NCBI RefSeq assembly: GCF_003368325.1
Contig: NZ_CP031467.1
Location: 124,001 to 188,000 of the forward strand
DNA length: 64,000 nt
Reading direction: 5' to 3'
Source of the DNA: Paraburkholderia caffeinilytica
Lineage (GTDB): Bacteria; Pseudomonadota; Gammaproteobacteria; Burkholderiales; Burkholderiaceae
How positions within the stretch are numbered: position 1 is the first letter of the stretch; the number at the start of each line of letters is the position of its first letter. Position numbers and translations under genes: made by a program. This document shows, one piece after another, positions 15,954 to 25,765 of the stretch. Under the pieces are notes generated by a model that saw only the letters and a program-made list of their open reading frames with translations, had not been told where the DNA came from and did no database searches.

Positions 15954-17003
15954 TCAGGCGGCTGCGCCGACCTTTTCCGCCAGCTTCGCGTCGTAGCTGG
16001 AATGGACGTGCACGCGTTTCTTCTCCGGATAGGCATACGCATACGCCTTGCGCAGCGCCAGCGACGCCTCGTGAAAACCGGACAGAATCAGCTTCTGCTT
16101 GTTCGGATAGTTGGCGATGTCGCCGACCGCGAAAATACCCGGCCGCGAGCTTTCGTAGTTGGACGTATCCACATCGACGCGGCCGCCGTGGATCGACAGA
16201 TTCCACTGCGCGATCGGCCCGAGATCGGCAACCAGCCCATACAGCACGATCAGTTGCTCAGTGGCGAGCTGCGTTTCGCCTTCGATTTGCCGCAGCGCGA
16301 TCGATTTCAACGTATCGCTCTCGACGTTCAGCCCCGAAATCGCGCCGACGATGAAGTCCATCTCCCCTGCCTCGACCGCGCGCCGCATGGCGTCGACGCT
16401 CGAATCCGCCCCACTGAAGCCGTTGCGACGATGCACCAGCGTCACGCGCCGCGCGACCTTGCGCAACGCCAGCGCCCAGTCGAGCGCGGAATCGCCGCCG
16501 CCGGCCACCACCACCGTCTTGCCGGCGAAATCGGCGAGACGTGGCACGCTGTAATGCACGTGACGCGATTCCAACGCCACGGCTTCGGCGAGTGCCAGCT
16601 TTTGCGGCACGAACGCGCCGTTGCCGGCGGCAAGCAGAATAGCCGCCACGTCGAATACGAGGCCGCGGTCGGTGCGCACGGTCCAGCGCTTATCGTCGCG
16701 CTGCTCGACCGACTCGACCCGTTGCTCGAGATGGATCGGCACATCGAACGGCTTGCACTGCGCCATCAAGCGCTCGACCAGCTCGCGCGCGGTGCACGAG
16801 GGAATCGCGGGAATGTCGTAGATCGGCTTGTCCGGATAGAGCTCGATGCACTGCCCGCCCACCTTGCCGAGCCCGTCGACGATCTGGCACGACAGGCCGA
16901 TCACTCCTGCTTCGAAGGCGGCAAAGAGGCCCACGGGCCCGGCGCCGACAATCAGGACATCGGAACGAATCGGTTGCGGAAGCGGGTTTGTTGCGGGCGT
17001 CAT
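15954..17003 (-). CDS. Ferredoxin/flavodoxin-NADP(+) reductase, thioredoxin-reductase-like type
   Basis: 349 residues from ATG 17003; upstream in-frame starts (17015, 17114) add residues without family features. FAD-binding GxGxxG is DVLIVGAGPVGLFAAFEAG near the N-terminus, followed by GGQCIELYPDKPIYDIP, and the NADPH-binding Rossmann motif is VVVAGGGDSALDWALAL. It lacks the CxxC of thioredoxin reductase, as expected of the YumC/TrxR-like FNR family. It transfers electrons between NADPH and ferredoxin or flavodoxin. C-terminal FAVGDIANYPNKQKLILSGF contacts FAD. Confidence 0.88.
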   Translation of the reverse strand: MTPATNPLPQPIRSDVLIVGAGPVGLFAAFEAGVIGLSCQIVDGLGKVGGQCIELYPDKPIYDIPAIPSCTARELVERLMAQCKPFDVPIHLEQRVESVEQRDDKRWTVRTDRGLVFDVAAILLAAGNGAFVPQKLALAEAVALESRHVHYSVPRLADFAGKTVVVAGGGDSALDWALALRKVARRVTLVHRRNGFSGADSSVDAMRRAVEAGEMDFIVGAISGLNVESDTLKSIALRQIEGETQLATEQLIVLYGLVADLGPIAQWNLSIHGGRVDVDTSNYESSRPGIFAVGDIANYPNKQKLILSGFHEASLALRKAYAYAYPEKKRVHVHSSYDAKLAEKVGAAA

Positions 17004-17135
17004 TCGAAGTCTCATCGGGTAGGTCGATGATCCACCATACAGAATCGTCCGAAGCCCGGCAACGATGCCATTACAGGCGATAAGGACGCTTGGATTCAGC
17101 AGGCCCCGGAACACCGGCGCTCGACAGAGCCTTTA

Positions 17136-17165
17136 TTGAATAGATTTAATTTATTGAACTATAAG
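17136..17165 (+). promoter_or_regulatory. Candidate promoter for the porin gene
   Basis: TTGAAT (17136-17141), 18-base spacer, TATAAG (17160-17165), in a strongly AT-rich stretch (17130-17190) unlike the surrounding GC-rich DNA. The start codon used is about 95 bases further on. Confidence 0.45.
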
Positions 17166-17263
17166 AAAACAACATTATTTTTATAGACGACCGCTTCGTA
17201 TAGTCGAGTCCAGTTCGAATGCGCCCATCGCTCGGCGCCCTCCTCTCCCGCTACTGGACCACG

Positions 17264-18373
17264 ATGAAACTACTCAAGTTCGCCCCTCTCGCGATCGCCG
17301 GCGCGCTCTCCAGCGCCGCCCATGCGCAAAGCAGCGTGACGCTGTATGGCCTGATTTCGGCGGGCGTCGGCTATGCGACGAATCAAGGCGGCAAGAACGC
17401 GTGGCAGGCGCTCTCGGGGACCAACCAGAACCCGCGCTGGGGTTTGAAGGGCGTCGAAGATCTGGGCGGCGGCACGACCGCGATCTTCCAGCTGGAAAAC
17501 GGCTTTAACGTAATGACCGGCACCGCGTCGCAAAATGGCCGCGAATTCGGCCGGCAGGCGTTTGTCGGGCTCGCCAGCAAAAAATTCGGTACGTTGACCT
17601 TCGGCCGTCAGTACGACACGGTGCACGACTACGTCGGCCCGGTGATCATCGCGAGCAACGGCGTCAACATCGGCGACAACGACAACGGCTATAACGACAT
17701 CCGCGTGCAAAACGCGGTCAAGTACGTGACGCCCAACTATCGCGGCCTGAAGGCCACGGCCGAGTATGGTTTCAGCAACGCCACCGGTTTCGCCAACAAC
17801 AACGCGTACAGTTTCGGCGCCGGCTACGAGAACGGCCCGCTGAAGTGGAGCGTGGTCTACGCGCAGTACAACAACCCGTTCAGCGCGACCAATCAGGACG
17901 GCGCGATTTCGAACGACTACGCCTCGTCGCTACTGATCTTCGCGAAGAGCGCGCTGCATCCGGCTGCGTATGCGAGCAAGCAGCGCATCTTCGGCACGGG
18001 TGGTTTCTATACGGTCGGCCCCGCGCAATTTGCAGCGCTCTTCACCGATGTCCGCTACGATTATCTCGACGGTTCGCATCTGCATTTGCAGAACTACAAC
18101 CTGAACCTGAACTACCACGTGAGCCCTGCGTTCGTTCTCGGCGCGGCGTATGCCTTCACCGACGGCAAATACGATGTGATCAACACGAGCCCCAAATGGC
18201 ATCAGGTCAATCTGCAAGCCGACTATTTCCTGTCGAAACGCACCGACGTCGCGCTGACGGTGATCGCGCAGCAAGCCGCTGGCGACGCGCAACACGCGCA
18301 GATCTTCGCCTATGCGCAATCCACCGGCATCCGCCAGATGATCGCGACGGTCGGCATGCGCCACGTGTTCTGA
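17264..18373 (+). CDS. Gram-negative trimeric porin (OmpC/Omp32-type, porin_4)
   Basis: 369 residues from ATG 17264, chosen because it gives a clean signal peptide (MKLLKFAPLAIAGALSSAAH, cleavage after AHA). The mature N-terminus QSSVTLYGLISAGVGY is the betaproteobacterial porin signature, and the protein ends in Phe (RHVF), the outer-membrane assembly signal. Its stop is two bases before the nucleoside hydrolase start, so the two are probably co-translated, suggesting this porin admits nucleosides. Confidence 0.93.
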   Translation: MKLLKFAPLAIAGALSSAAHAQSSVTLYGLISAGVGYATNQGGKNAWQALSGTNQNPRWGLKGVEDLGGGTTAIFQLENGFNVMTGTASQNGREFGRQAFVGLASKKFGTLTFGRQYDTVHDYVGPVIIASNGVNIGDNDNGYNDIRVQNAVKYVTPNYRGLKATAEYGFSNATGFANNNAYSFGAGYENGPLKWSVVYAQYNNPFSATNQDGAISNDYASSLLIFAKSALHPAAYASKQRIFGTGGFYTVGPAQFAALFTDVRYDYLDGSHLHLQNYNLNLNYHVSPAFVLGAAYAFTDGKYDVINTSPKWHQVNLQADYFLSKRTDVALTVIAQQAAGDAQHAQIFAYAQSTGIRQMIATVGMRHVF

Positions 18374-18375
18374 CG

Positions 18376-19494
18376 ATGATGAACGCCTTCGATCCAACGC
18401 AGGACCGGCGCGCGTTTCTGCGCACGGCCATGGGACTGGCAGCAAGTGCATCGGCGTGGCCGATGCTGGCCGCCGCATCAAGTGGTGCCGAAGCGGCTGA
18501 CGCGGCCAGCGGCACGCCCTCTTCGAGCGCGCCCGCTTTGCAAAGCGGCGCGCGCCGCAGCGTGATCATCGATTGCGATCCGGGTCAGGACGACGCGATT
18601 GCGATCCTGTTCGCCCTCGGCGCGAGCGACCGGCTCGACGTGCGCGCGATCACGACGGTTGCGGGCAACGTGCCGCTCAACCTCACCGAACGCAATGCGC
18701 GCATCGTGCGTGACTGGGCCGAGCGTAGGCAGTCGCTGCCGGTCTATGCCGGCTGCCCGCGCCCGCTGACGCGCGAACTGATCACGGCCGCCAACGTGCA
18801 CGGCAAGACCGGTCTCGAAGGCGTGCCGCTGCACGAACCGCTTGCGCCTCTCGCGCCGCAGCACGCGGTCGCGTTCCTGATCGACACTTTGCGCGCGGCG
18901 CCGTCACATAGCGTGACGCTGTGCGCGCTCGGGCCGTTGACCAACCTCGCCACCGCGTTCACCGAAGCGCCGGAGATCCGCAACGGCATCCGCGAAATCG
19001 TGCTGATGGGGGGCGCTTTCTTCGAACGCGGCAACATCACGCCCGCGGCCGAATTCAATATCTACGTCGACCCGCAGGCCGCGCAAGTCGTGTTTGCGAG
19101 CGGTGTGCCGATCGTGGTGCTGCCGCGCGACGTCGCCGTCAAAGCGCCGATCACGCCGGCCCGGATCGCGCCGATTCGCGCGCTCGGCAATCGCTGCGGC
19201 ACCATGGCCGCCGACATCATGGCCGCGGAAGTCGCGTATCAGAAGGGACGCCGGGGCGTCGAAGAAGCGCCGATGTACGATCCTTGCGCGACCGGCTACC
19301 TGATCGAGCCGTCCCTGTTCAAAGGACGCGAAGTCAACGTGACGATCGAGACAGTCGGCGAATGGACGCTCGGTGAAACCGTGGTGGACTGGAGCGGACA
19401 TAGCGGCCGCAAGCCGAACGCAACCTGGATCACCGAAGTCGACGCGGACGGTTTTTATGCCGCCTTGCGCGCTCGGCTCGCCACGCTGCCGTGA
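18376..19494 (+). CDS. Tat-exported inosine/uridine-preferring nucleoside hydrolase
   Basis: 372 residues. Residues 10-17 (DRRAFLRT) plus a hydrophobic stretch form a twin-arginine signal, unusual because most nucleoside hydrolases are cytosolic. The Ca-binding signature DCDPGQDDA is at 66-74. Later MGGAFFERGNITPAAEFNIYVDPQAA gives the conserved active-site loop. It should split nucleosides into base and ribose in the periplasm. No ribosome site is visible; initiation probably depends on translation of the porin gene ending two bases upstream. A second ATG at 18379 is equally possible. Confidence 0.88.
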   Translation: MMNAFDPTQDRRAFLRTAMGLAASASAWPMLAAASSGAEAADAASGTPSSSAPALQSGARRSVIIDCDPGQDDAIAILFALGASDRLDVRAITTVAGNVPLNLTERNARIVRDWAERRQSLPVYAGCPRPLTRELITAANVHGKTGLEGVPLHEPLAPLAPQHAVAFLIDTLRAAPSHSVTLCALGPLTNLATAFTEAPEIRNGIREIVLMGGAFFERGNITPAAEFNIYVDPQAAQVVFASGVPIVVLPRDVAVKAPITPARIAPIRALGNRCGTMAADIMAAEVAYQKGRRGVEEAPMYDPCATGYLIEPSLFKGREVNVTIETVGEWTLGETVVDWSGHSGRKPNATWITEVDADGFYAALRARLATLP

Positions 19495-19560
19495 TCAGGC
19501 AAACCCGTGAGTGAGTCGATGAAAGGCTCGAGAACGCTCATGCAAACAGCGCGCGTTGCG

Positions 19561-20496
19561 TCAGATATGCGCGGCGAGCCACTCGCGGCAAGCGCGCACG
19601 TGCGGGCCGCGGTCGTCGCCGTCGAGCGAAATCAGTGCGATCGAACGGGTGACGCGCGGCTTGTCGAGGCGCAACGCGACCAGTTCCGTGTCGTGGAGAT
19701 GCATGGTGTAGAGACTGGGCAGCACCGCGATCGCCAGACGGTGGCGCACAAGTTCGTACAAAGGCTCCGTGTACTCGACGCGGTAGGCGACCGTCAGTTG
19801 CAGACCTTCGGCCCCGCCGGTGCGCTGCAACGCGTCGCTGACACTGCCGCGCACGAACACCGCCAGATCGCGGCCCACCAGCTTCGCCCATGCGAGACTC
19901 CGTTTCTGCGCGAGCGGATCGTCGCGCCGCACGACCACCACGATCTGATCCTCGAACAGGTCCTGGTAGCGCAACGCGGCGTCGCCGTCGCTGTCCGCCG
20001 CGCTCGCATCGGGCTCGTGCACGCCCACGCCGAAATCAGCCGCGCCCTGGCGCACGGCATCGATCAAGGCGGTGTTCGGCATATCGTTCAGCGTGAAGCG
20101 CAGCGAGGGTTGTTGTGCGCGCAACGAGGCGAGCGCGGGCAACAGGCGCGCCGCAGCCGACGGAATCAGTCCGATGCGCACCGTCTGCACCCGTTCGGCA
20201 AAAGTGCTCGCCATATCGTCGAAGGTGCCGCGCGCCTGATTGAGCAGGCGCTCGGCGAGCGGCAACACGCTGGCGCCCGCATGGGTGAGCGTCAGGCGAT
20301 GCGCGGAGCGCGCGAACAGCGGGCCGCCGAGCAGGAACTCGATCTGCCGGATCGCCGCGGTCAGCGCAGGTTGCGTCAGGGCGAGCGACTGTGCGGCCTG
20401 CGTGAAGCTGCGCGCATGCGCAAGCGTCACGAAGTACTGGATTTGCCGCAGCGTGAGCGCGGGCAAGAGAGACGAACGGTCGGTCATGGAGAGCAA
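19561..20496 (-). CDS. LysR-type regulator of the purine/nucleoside locus
   Basis: 311 residues; N-terminal winged helix at about 15-75 (QIQYFVTLAHARSFTQAAQS, then LTQPALTAAIRQIE), C-terminal effector-binding domain. Convergent with the porin-hydrolase pair and divergent from the NCS2 permease, whose start is 44 bases away; LysR proteins commonly control the divergent neighbour, so purine base uptake is the likely target. ATG 20487 (MTDRSS) is an alternative start. Confidence 0.88.
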   Translation of the reverse strand: MLSMTDRSSLLPALTLRQIQYFVTLAHARSFTQAAQSLALTQPALTAAIRQIEFLLGGPLFARSAHRLTLTHAGASVLPLAERLLNQARGTFDDMASTFAERVQTVRIGLIPSAAARLLPALASLRAQQPSLRFTLNDMPNTALIDAVRQGAADFGVGVHEPDASAADSDGDAALRYQDLFEDQIVVVVRRDDPLAQKRSLAWAKLVGRDLAVFVRGSVSDALQRTGGAEGLQLTVAYRVEYTEPLYELVRHRLAIAVLPSLYTMHLHDTELVALRLDKPRVTRSIALISLDGDDRGPHVRACREWLAAHI

Positions 20497-20540
20497 TGCA
20501 TCGACGCAATGCGCAGCAGTATAAATGGCGTGGTTACAGG

Positions 20541-21917
20541 ATGAATCAATTGATCAATAACGAATCTTCAATGGCTGCGGCAAACAGCCCGGCACATGCG
20601 GCGCGCGGCGGCTGGCTCGAACGGCGTTTCGCGCTCGCCGCGCGCAGGACCAGCGTGCGTATCGAAGCGATCGCGGGCATCACGTCGTTTCTCGCGGCCG
20701 CCTATCTGCTGGTGGTGATTCCGTCGCTGCTGTCGGCGGGCGGCATGGATCGCGGCGCGGCGACGACCGCGACGATTCTCGTGTTCGTGCTGAGCACGGT
20801 GCTGATGGCGCTGTATGCGAATCTGCCGTTCCTGGTGGGGCCCGGCATCGGCGGCTCGGTGATTCTCGGCATTACGCTCGCGGGCGAGCACGTCGCGTGG
20901 CAAACGGGGCTCGGCATCGCGTTCGTGTCCGGTGTGCTGTTCCTGATTCTGACGCTGGTGGGCGCGCGCAGTCTCGTGGTGCGGTTGATTCCGGCGCAGA
21001 TCAAGCTCGGGCTCGGCGCCTCGATTGGCCTGTTCATCGCCGTGCTCGGTTTCCGCAATGCCGGCATGGTGATCGCCAACGCGAAAACCAATGCGCTCGC
21101 GCTCGGCGATTTCTCGCGCCCTGGCACCCTCGTCGCCTTGATCGGCCTCGGCGCCGCTGTCGTGCTGCAAGGCCGCCGCGTACCCGGTGCGATCTTGTGG
21201 GCGATCCTGATTGCGGCCGCCGCCGGTGTGCCGCTCGGCGTCACGCATATGCCCGCGTCGTTTCTCTCGTGGCCCCACAGCATTGCGCCGATCGCATTCA
21301 AGCTCGACATTGCGAGCGCCTTGAGCGTGGCCGCCATTCCGTATCTGTTCGTGTTCTTCGCGGCGGAGTTTTTCTCGACGCTCGGCACCACGCTCGCGGT
21401 CGGCGCCAAAGCGGACCTGCTCGACGAAAATGCGAATCTGCCGAACATCAACCGGCCGTTTCTCGTCGATTCGATTGCGGCGACGCTCGGTCCGGTGTTC
21501 GGCATTCCGGCGCTCACGGCGCTGGTGGAATCCGCGGCAGGCGTTGAAGCCGGTGGGCGTACGGGCCTTTCTTCGCTCGCGGCCGCCGCGATGTTCGCTC
21601 TGATGCTGTTGTTCGTGCCGGTCGCGCTGGCCATTCCGAAAGAAGCCACCGCGCCCGCGTTGATCCTGATCGGACTCTCGATGTTCAGTACGATTCGCCA
21701 TACGCATTTCGACGACTTCAGCGACGCGCTACCCGTTCTTTCGATGGTGCTGCTCACCTTGATGTCGAACAGTTTCGGCACCGGCATCGCGGGCGGCCTG
21801 CTCTGCTATGTGCTCGTCAAGCTGCTCGCCGGACGTTTCCGTGAAGTACCGTGGGGCCTCTACGTGCTGGCCGTGCCGCTCGGTTATTACTTCTATACCG
21901 TGGTCAAGCCGCATTGA
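20541..21917 (+). CDS. NCS2/AzgA-type purine base permease
   Basis: 458 residues from ATG 20541. About 13 hydrophobic segments. The region RIEAIAGITSFLAAAYLLVV and GPGIGGSVILGITLA follow the AzgA subfamily pattern, and the pair of conserved acidic segments appears as FFAAEFFSTLGTTLAVG and PALTALVESAAGVEAGGRTG. It should import hypoxanthine, adenine or guanine with protons. It fits the locus: bases freed in the periplasm by the hydrolase would enter here. The ribosome site is weak. Confidence 0.88.
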   Translation: MNQLINNESSMAAANSPAHAARGGWLERRFALAARRTSVRIEAIAGITSFLAAAYLLVVIPSLLSAGGMDRGAATTATILVFVLSTVLMALYANLPFLVGPGIGGSVILGITLAGEHVAWQTGLGIAFVSGVLFLILTLVGARSLVVRLIPAQIKLGLGASIGLFIAVLGFRNAGMVIANAKTNALALGDFSRPGTLVALIGLGAAVVLQGRRVPGAILWAILIAAAAGVPLGVTHMPASFLSWPHSIAPIAFKLDIASALSVAAIPYLFVFFAAEFFSTLGTTLAVGAKADLLDENANLPNINRPFLVDSIAATLGPVFGIPALTALVESAAGVEAGGRTGLSSLAAAAMFALMLLFVPVALAIPKEATAPALILIGLSMFSTIRHTHFDDFSDALPVLSMVLLTLMSNSFGTGIAGGLLCYVLVKLLAGRFREVPWGLYVLAVPLGYYFYTVVKPH

Positions 21918-22045
21918 GTTCTGTACCCTGGTTGCTCAACCCGGCAACACGATAGGATCACCCAACGAAGCCGCACGTCTTCGTTCTGCATTTGCTCTAA
22001 ACTGAATTTGCGTCGAGTTTTACGCACTACCGAAAACCATACGAC

Positions 22046-23143
22046 ATGAAAGAGACACTGGGCAACGTGCCCGCATCGCGCCTTGGCATGACGCTCACCG
22101 AGGCCCATCACGCCTTCTTCACCGCCCTGCCGAAGGTGGAGTTGCATTGCCATCTGCTCGGTGCGGTACGGCACGAGACTTTTATCGCGCTCGCTGAAAA
22201 GAGCCATGCGCCGATCGGCCGCGAAGAAATCGACGCTTTCTATACGCGCGGCGAAAAACCCGTCGGCGTATTGCGAGTGTTGCGCGCGCTCGACGAGCAT
22301 CTGCTCACGCATGCGGACGACCTGCATCGCATCGCCTACGAATATCTCGCCGACGCCGCCGCGCACCGGGTGCGTCATAGCGAATTCTTCTGGAATCCTA
22401 CCGGCACGGTGCGCGTCTCGAAGATTCCCTATGCGGATGCGCAAGCGGCCATCGTCACCGCGATTCGCGACGCCGCACGCGACTTCGGCATCAGCGCGCG
22501 ACTGATCCCGAGCATCGACCGCGAAGCCGATCCCGACGAAGCGGTCGCGCTGGTCGACTGGATGTGCGCGCATCGTGCGGACGAAGTGGCGGGCCTCGGC
22601 ATCGACTACCGCGAAAACGACCGGCCGCCCGAGTTGTTCTGGAAGGCATACCGCAATGCGCGCAATGCCGGCTTCAGGACCACCGCGCATGCAGGCGAGT
22701 TCGGCATGCCCTGGCGCAATGTCGAAACCGCCGTGGAACTGCTGCACTGCGACCGGATCGATCACGGCTATACGATCGTCGACAACCCGCAGTTGGCGGC
22801 CCAATACGCGGAGCGCGGGATCGTGTTCACGGTGGTGCCGACCAACTCCTACTATCTGCGCACACTTGCCCCGGAAGTCTGGGCCGAACAGCATCCGATG
22901 CGGCGCATGCCGGGCCTGGGCCTGAAAATTCACCCGAACACCGACGACCCGACGCTGCACAAGGTGACGCCGAGCGAAGCATGGCAATTGATGCATAGCC
23001 ACTTCGGCTTCAGCATCGCCGAGTTGAAGCAGTTCATGCTGAACGGCCTCGACGGCGCATGGATCGACGAAGCGACGCGCCACGCATGGCGCGCGGCGTG
23101 GGGTGCGGAGTTCGACGCGTTGGCGGCGGCCTTACCCGCTTAA
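22046..23143 (+). CDS. add: Adenosine deaminase family protein
   Basis: 365 residues. All metal and catalytic ligands are present: KVELHCH (His34, His36), HAGE (His215, Glu218), RIDHG (His240) and NTDDP (Asp300, Asp301). It should convert adenosine (or adenine) to inosine (hypoxanthine) in the cytosol. An alternative ATG at 22088 just before TLTEAHH would give the more usual length. It ends the purine locus; 128 bases separate it from the permease, so it may share that transcript. Confidence 0.88.
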   Translation: MKETLGNVPASRLGMTLTEAHHAFFTALPKVELHCHLLGAVRHETFIALAEKSHAPIGREEIDAFYTRGEKPVGVLRVLRALDEHLLTHADDLHRIAYEYLADAAAHRVRHSEFFWNPTGTVRVSKIPYADAQAAIVTAIRDAARDFGISARLIPSIDREADPDEAVALVDWMCAHRADEVAGLGIDYRENDRPPELFWKAYRNARNAGFRTTAHAGEFGMPWRNVETAVELLHCDRIDHGYTIVDNPQLAAQYAERGIVFTVVPTNSYYLRTLAPEVWAEQHPMRRMPGLGLKIHPNTDDPTLHKVTPSEAWQLMHSHFGFSIAELKQFMLNGLDGAWIDEATRHAWRAAWGAEFDALAAALPA

Positions 23144-23207
23144 GTAAGGACAGTGCATCGCGTCACGCCAACCACTGCCGCGCGGATTCACCCGGCTTCA
23201 CGCAGTT

Positions 23208-24068
23208 TCATTCACCGATCCACGAACCGCGCAAATCGCTGTCGTGCAGCAATTGCAACAGCGTGCCCGCCGGACGGCTCAGCCGTTTGGCGGCCAGCGC
23301 GATAAATTCCACCGAGGGCAGCGCCGGCAGACTGGCCGCGTTGAGCGGCGGCGTCAGGCCCCGCGCGGCCAGATATTGCGGACGAACCGTAATGCCGAGC
23401 CCGCCGCGCGCGGCCGCAATGCAGCCCGAGTGGCTGCTGCTCGTGCAGACCACCTGCCAGCTGAAACCGGCTTCGGCGAGCGTATCGAGCACCACCGCCC
23501 GCGTCACGCTCGGCTCGGCGACCAGAATCAGCGGCAACGGCTGACTGACATCGACCAGCGTGCCGGCGCGCGCCAGCCATTCCAGCCGCCCCGTGAACAG
23601 CGGCACGCCGCGCCGGTCGCCCAGACGCCGCTTGCCGACCAGCAGATCGATCGAGCCGGCGTCCAGCAATTCATAGAGCTTGCCGGTCATACCGATCGTG
23701 ATTTCCAGCTCGACGTCGGGATGCGCGTCGCGAAACGCCGCCAGCACCGCGGGCAGCGGCCCGAGCGCGACGTCGTCCGATGAACCGAGCCGCACGCGCC
23801 CTTTCAGGCGCGGCGCACGAAACTGCGATTCGGCCCGCGCGAGCGCTTGCAGGATCACGCTGGCGTGCGCGAGCATGGCCTCGCCGTCCGGCGTCATCGC
23901 GAGCGAATGGGTGTCGCGCACGAACAGGCGCCGCCCGACGCTCTGTTCGAGCCGGCGGATGTGTTCGCTGACGCTCGACTGCGTGAGATCGAGTTGCCGC
24001 CCCGCCTCGGTGAAGCTGTGGCAGGCCGCGACTGTCGCAAAGGTCTTGAGCCAGATGGGATTGAGCAT
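23208..24068 (-). CDS. LysR-type transcriptional regulator
   Basis: 286 residues. Winged helix: LKTFATVAACHSFTEAGRQL then LTQSSVSEHIRRLEQ. Divergent from the MdtD-like exporter gene (164-base shared upstream region), the probable target. The effector domain resembles the small-aromatic-ligand group but specificity cannot be told. Confidence 0.88.
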   Translation of the reverse strand: MLNPIWLKTFATVAACHSFTEAGRQLDLTQSSVSEHIRRLEQSVGRRLFVRDTHSLAMTPDGEAMLAHASVILQALARAESQFRAPRLKGRVRLGSSDDVALGPLPAVLAAFRDAHPDVELEITIGMTGKLYELLDAGSIDLLVGKRRLGDRRGVPLFTGRLEWLARAGTLVDVSQPLPLILVAEPSVTRAVVLDTLAEAGFSWQVVCTSSSHSGCIAAARGGLGITVRPQYLAARGLTPPLNAASLPALPSVEFIALAAKRLSRPAGTLLQLLHDSDLRGSWIGE

Positions 24069-24232
24069 GCGTCATTGTCGCCCTGGTTATCGGCAAAGTC
24101 GATAACAGTCAACGCCCCAGTGGGGTTCCCGATTGACGTCGATGTCAATATGATGACGGAATCCCCCCAACGATGGCGCCGGGCCCGGCCCACCGGTCCG
24201 TCCGCTTCGCCGCCCCCGCAGTTCGACTGAAC

Positions 24233-25633
24233 ATGAACAAGGATTCCGCCCAGACCGCGCTACTCTGGATCGTCGCCGCCGGCTTTTTCATGCAGTCGCT
24301 CGACACGACGATCGTCAACACCGCGTTGCCGTCGATCGCCAACAGCCTGCACGTCGCGCCCCTCGCGATGCAGCCGATCGTGGTTGCCTACACGCTGACC
24401 ATGGCGATGCTCACTCCCGCGTCGGGCTGGCTCGCCGACCGCTTCGGCACGCGGCGCGTCTATTTCGTGGCGATTCTGATATTCGTGCTCGGCTCGATCT
24501 GCTGCGCGAGCGCGCATACGCTCGGGCAACTGGTGATGGCGCGGGTCCTGCAAGGCCTGGGCGGTTCGATGCTGCTGCCGATCGGCCGGCTCGCCGTCCT
24601 GCGCAGCGTTTCGAGCGAGCAATACGTATCGGCGCTCGCGTTCATTTCGATTGCCGGCCAGCTGGGGCCGATCGCCGGCCCGACACTTGGCGGCTGGTTC
24701 GTGCAGGCCGTCACGTGGCACTGGATCTTTCTGATCAACGTGCCGATCGGCGCGTTGGGGCTCTACGCGGTGCAGCGGTTTTTGCCCGCGCACGGCGAAA
24801 TCCAGGCGCCGCCGTTCGATTTTGTCGGCTGCGGGCTGCTGTCGCTTTGCATGATCTCGTTTTCACTGGCCATCGAAGCGCCGGTCGAAACACATCGCGC
24901 GGCCTGGTCGGCGGGTCTCTTCGCGCTCGCGGTGCTCAGCGCGCTCGCCTACATTCCGCACGCCAGGCGCCGCAGCAATCCGCTCTTCAAACTCTCGCTC
25001 TTCGGCGAACCGAATTTCAGCGTGGGCCTGCTCGGCAACCTGATCTGCCGCATCGGCTCGAGCGCCGTGCCTTTCCTGGTGCCGCTGCTGCTGCAATTGC
25101 AGCTCGGCTACACGCCGCTGCATTCCGGCCTGATGATGCTGCCCGCGGCGCTGGCCGGCACCGTCGCCAAGCGCTGGATTGCACCGCTCGTGCGCCGCTA
25201 TGGCTATGACACGTTCCTGCTCGTCAATACGATCGTCGTAGGGTCGGCGATCGTTGCGTTCGCATTGATTACGCGCGGCACGCCGCTCATTGTCGGCATC
25301 GTGGTTCTGGCCGTATTCGGCGCGGCCAACTCCATGCAATTCGCGGCGATGAACAGCGTCACGCTCAAAGGTCTCTCGCATGAAGATGCCGGCAGCGGCA
25401 ACAGCCTTTTTTCGATGGTGCAGATGCTGGCGATCGGCTTGGGCGTCTCGATCGGCGGCGGTCTGGTGAATCTGTTCTCGGCGCAATGGGGATCGGCGGC
25501 GCTCGGGTTCCGCCTGAGCTTCGTGTGCGTGGGCATCATCACGCTGATCTCCGCCTGGGTGTTTCGCCATCTCGACGACGCGCCCGTCACGCGCAACGTG
25601 CGTGGCCAGACGACCCAGGGCGCGGGGCGCTGA
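24233..25633 (+). CDS. MdtD-like DHA2 MFS transporter
   Basis: 466 residues from ATG 24233; the longer frame from 24173 adds a Pro/Arg-rich stretch before the first helix. FFMQSLDTTIVNTALPSIAN is the DHA2 first-helix signature, GWLADRFGTRRVYF is motif A, and VLQGLGGSMLLPIGR motif C-like. About 14 helices. Related to E. coli MdtD, whose overproduction affects citrate/iron and drug export. Divergent from a LysR gene and followed by another LysR gene on the same strand. Confidence 0.86.
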   Translation: MNKDSAQTALLWIVAAGFFMQSLDTTIVNTALPSIANSLHVAPLAMQPIVVAYTLTMAMLTPASGWLADRFGTRRVYFVAILIFVLGSICCASAHTLGQLVMARVLQGLGGSMLLPIGRLAVLRSVSSEQYVSALAFISIAGQLGPIAGPTLGGWFVQAVTWHWIFLINVPIGALGLYAVQRFLPAHGEIQAPPFDFVGCGLLSLCMISFSLAIEAPVETHRAAWSAGLFALAVLSALAYIPHARRRSNPLFKLSLFGEPNFSVGLLGNLICRIGSSAVPFLVPLLLQLQLGYTPLHSGLMMLPAALAGTVAKRWIAPLVRRYGYDTFLLVNTIVVGSAIVAFALITRGTPLIVGIVVLAVFGAANSMQFAAMNSVTLKGLSHEDAGSGNSLFSMVQMLAIGLGVSIGGGLVNLFSAQWGSAALGFRLSFVCVGIITLISAWVFRHLDDAPVTRNVRGQTTQGAGR

Positions 25634-25765
25634 AGGCCCGCGCGCGAGCCTGCGTGCTCGCTCGATCCGTCATATATGCCTGGCGTTGGCCGACGCCGTC
25701 GCATGAATTCAAACCGTGTTTCGCGTTAGCATGTCATGCATTAATGCGTAACAAGGGAATATCAC

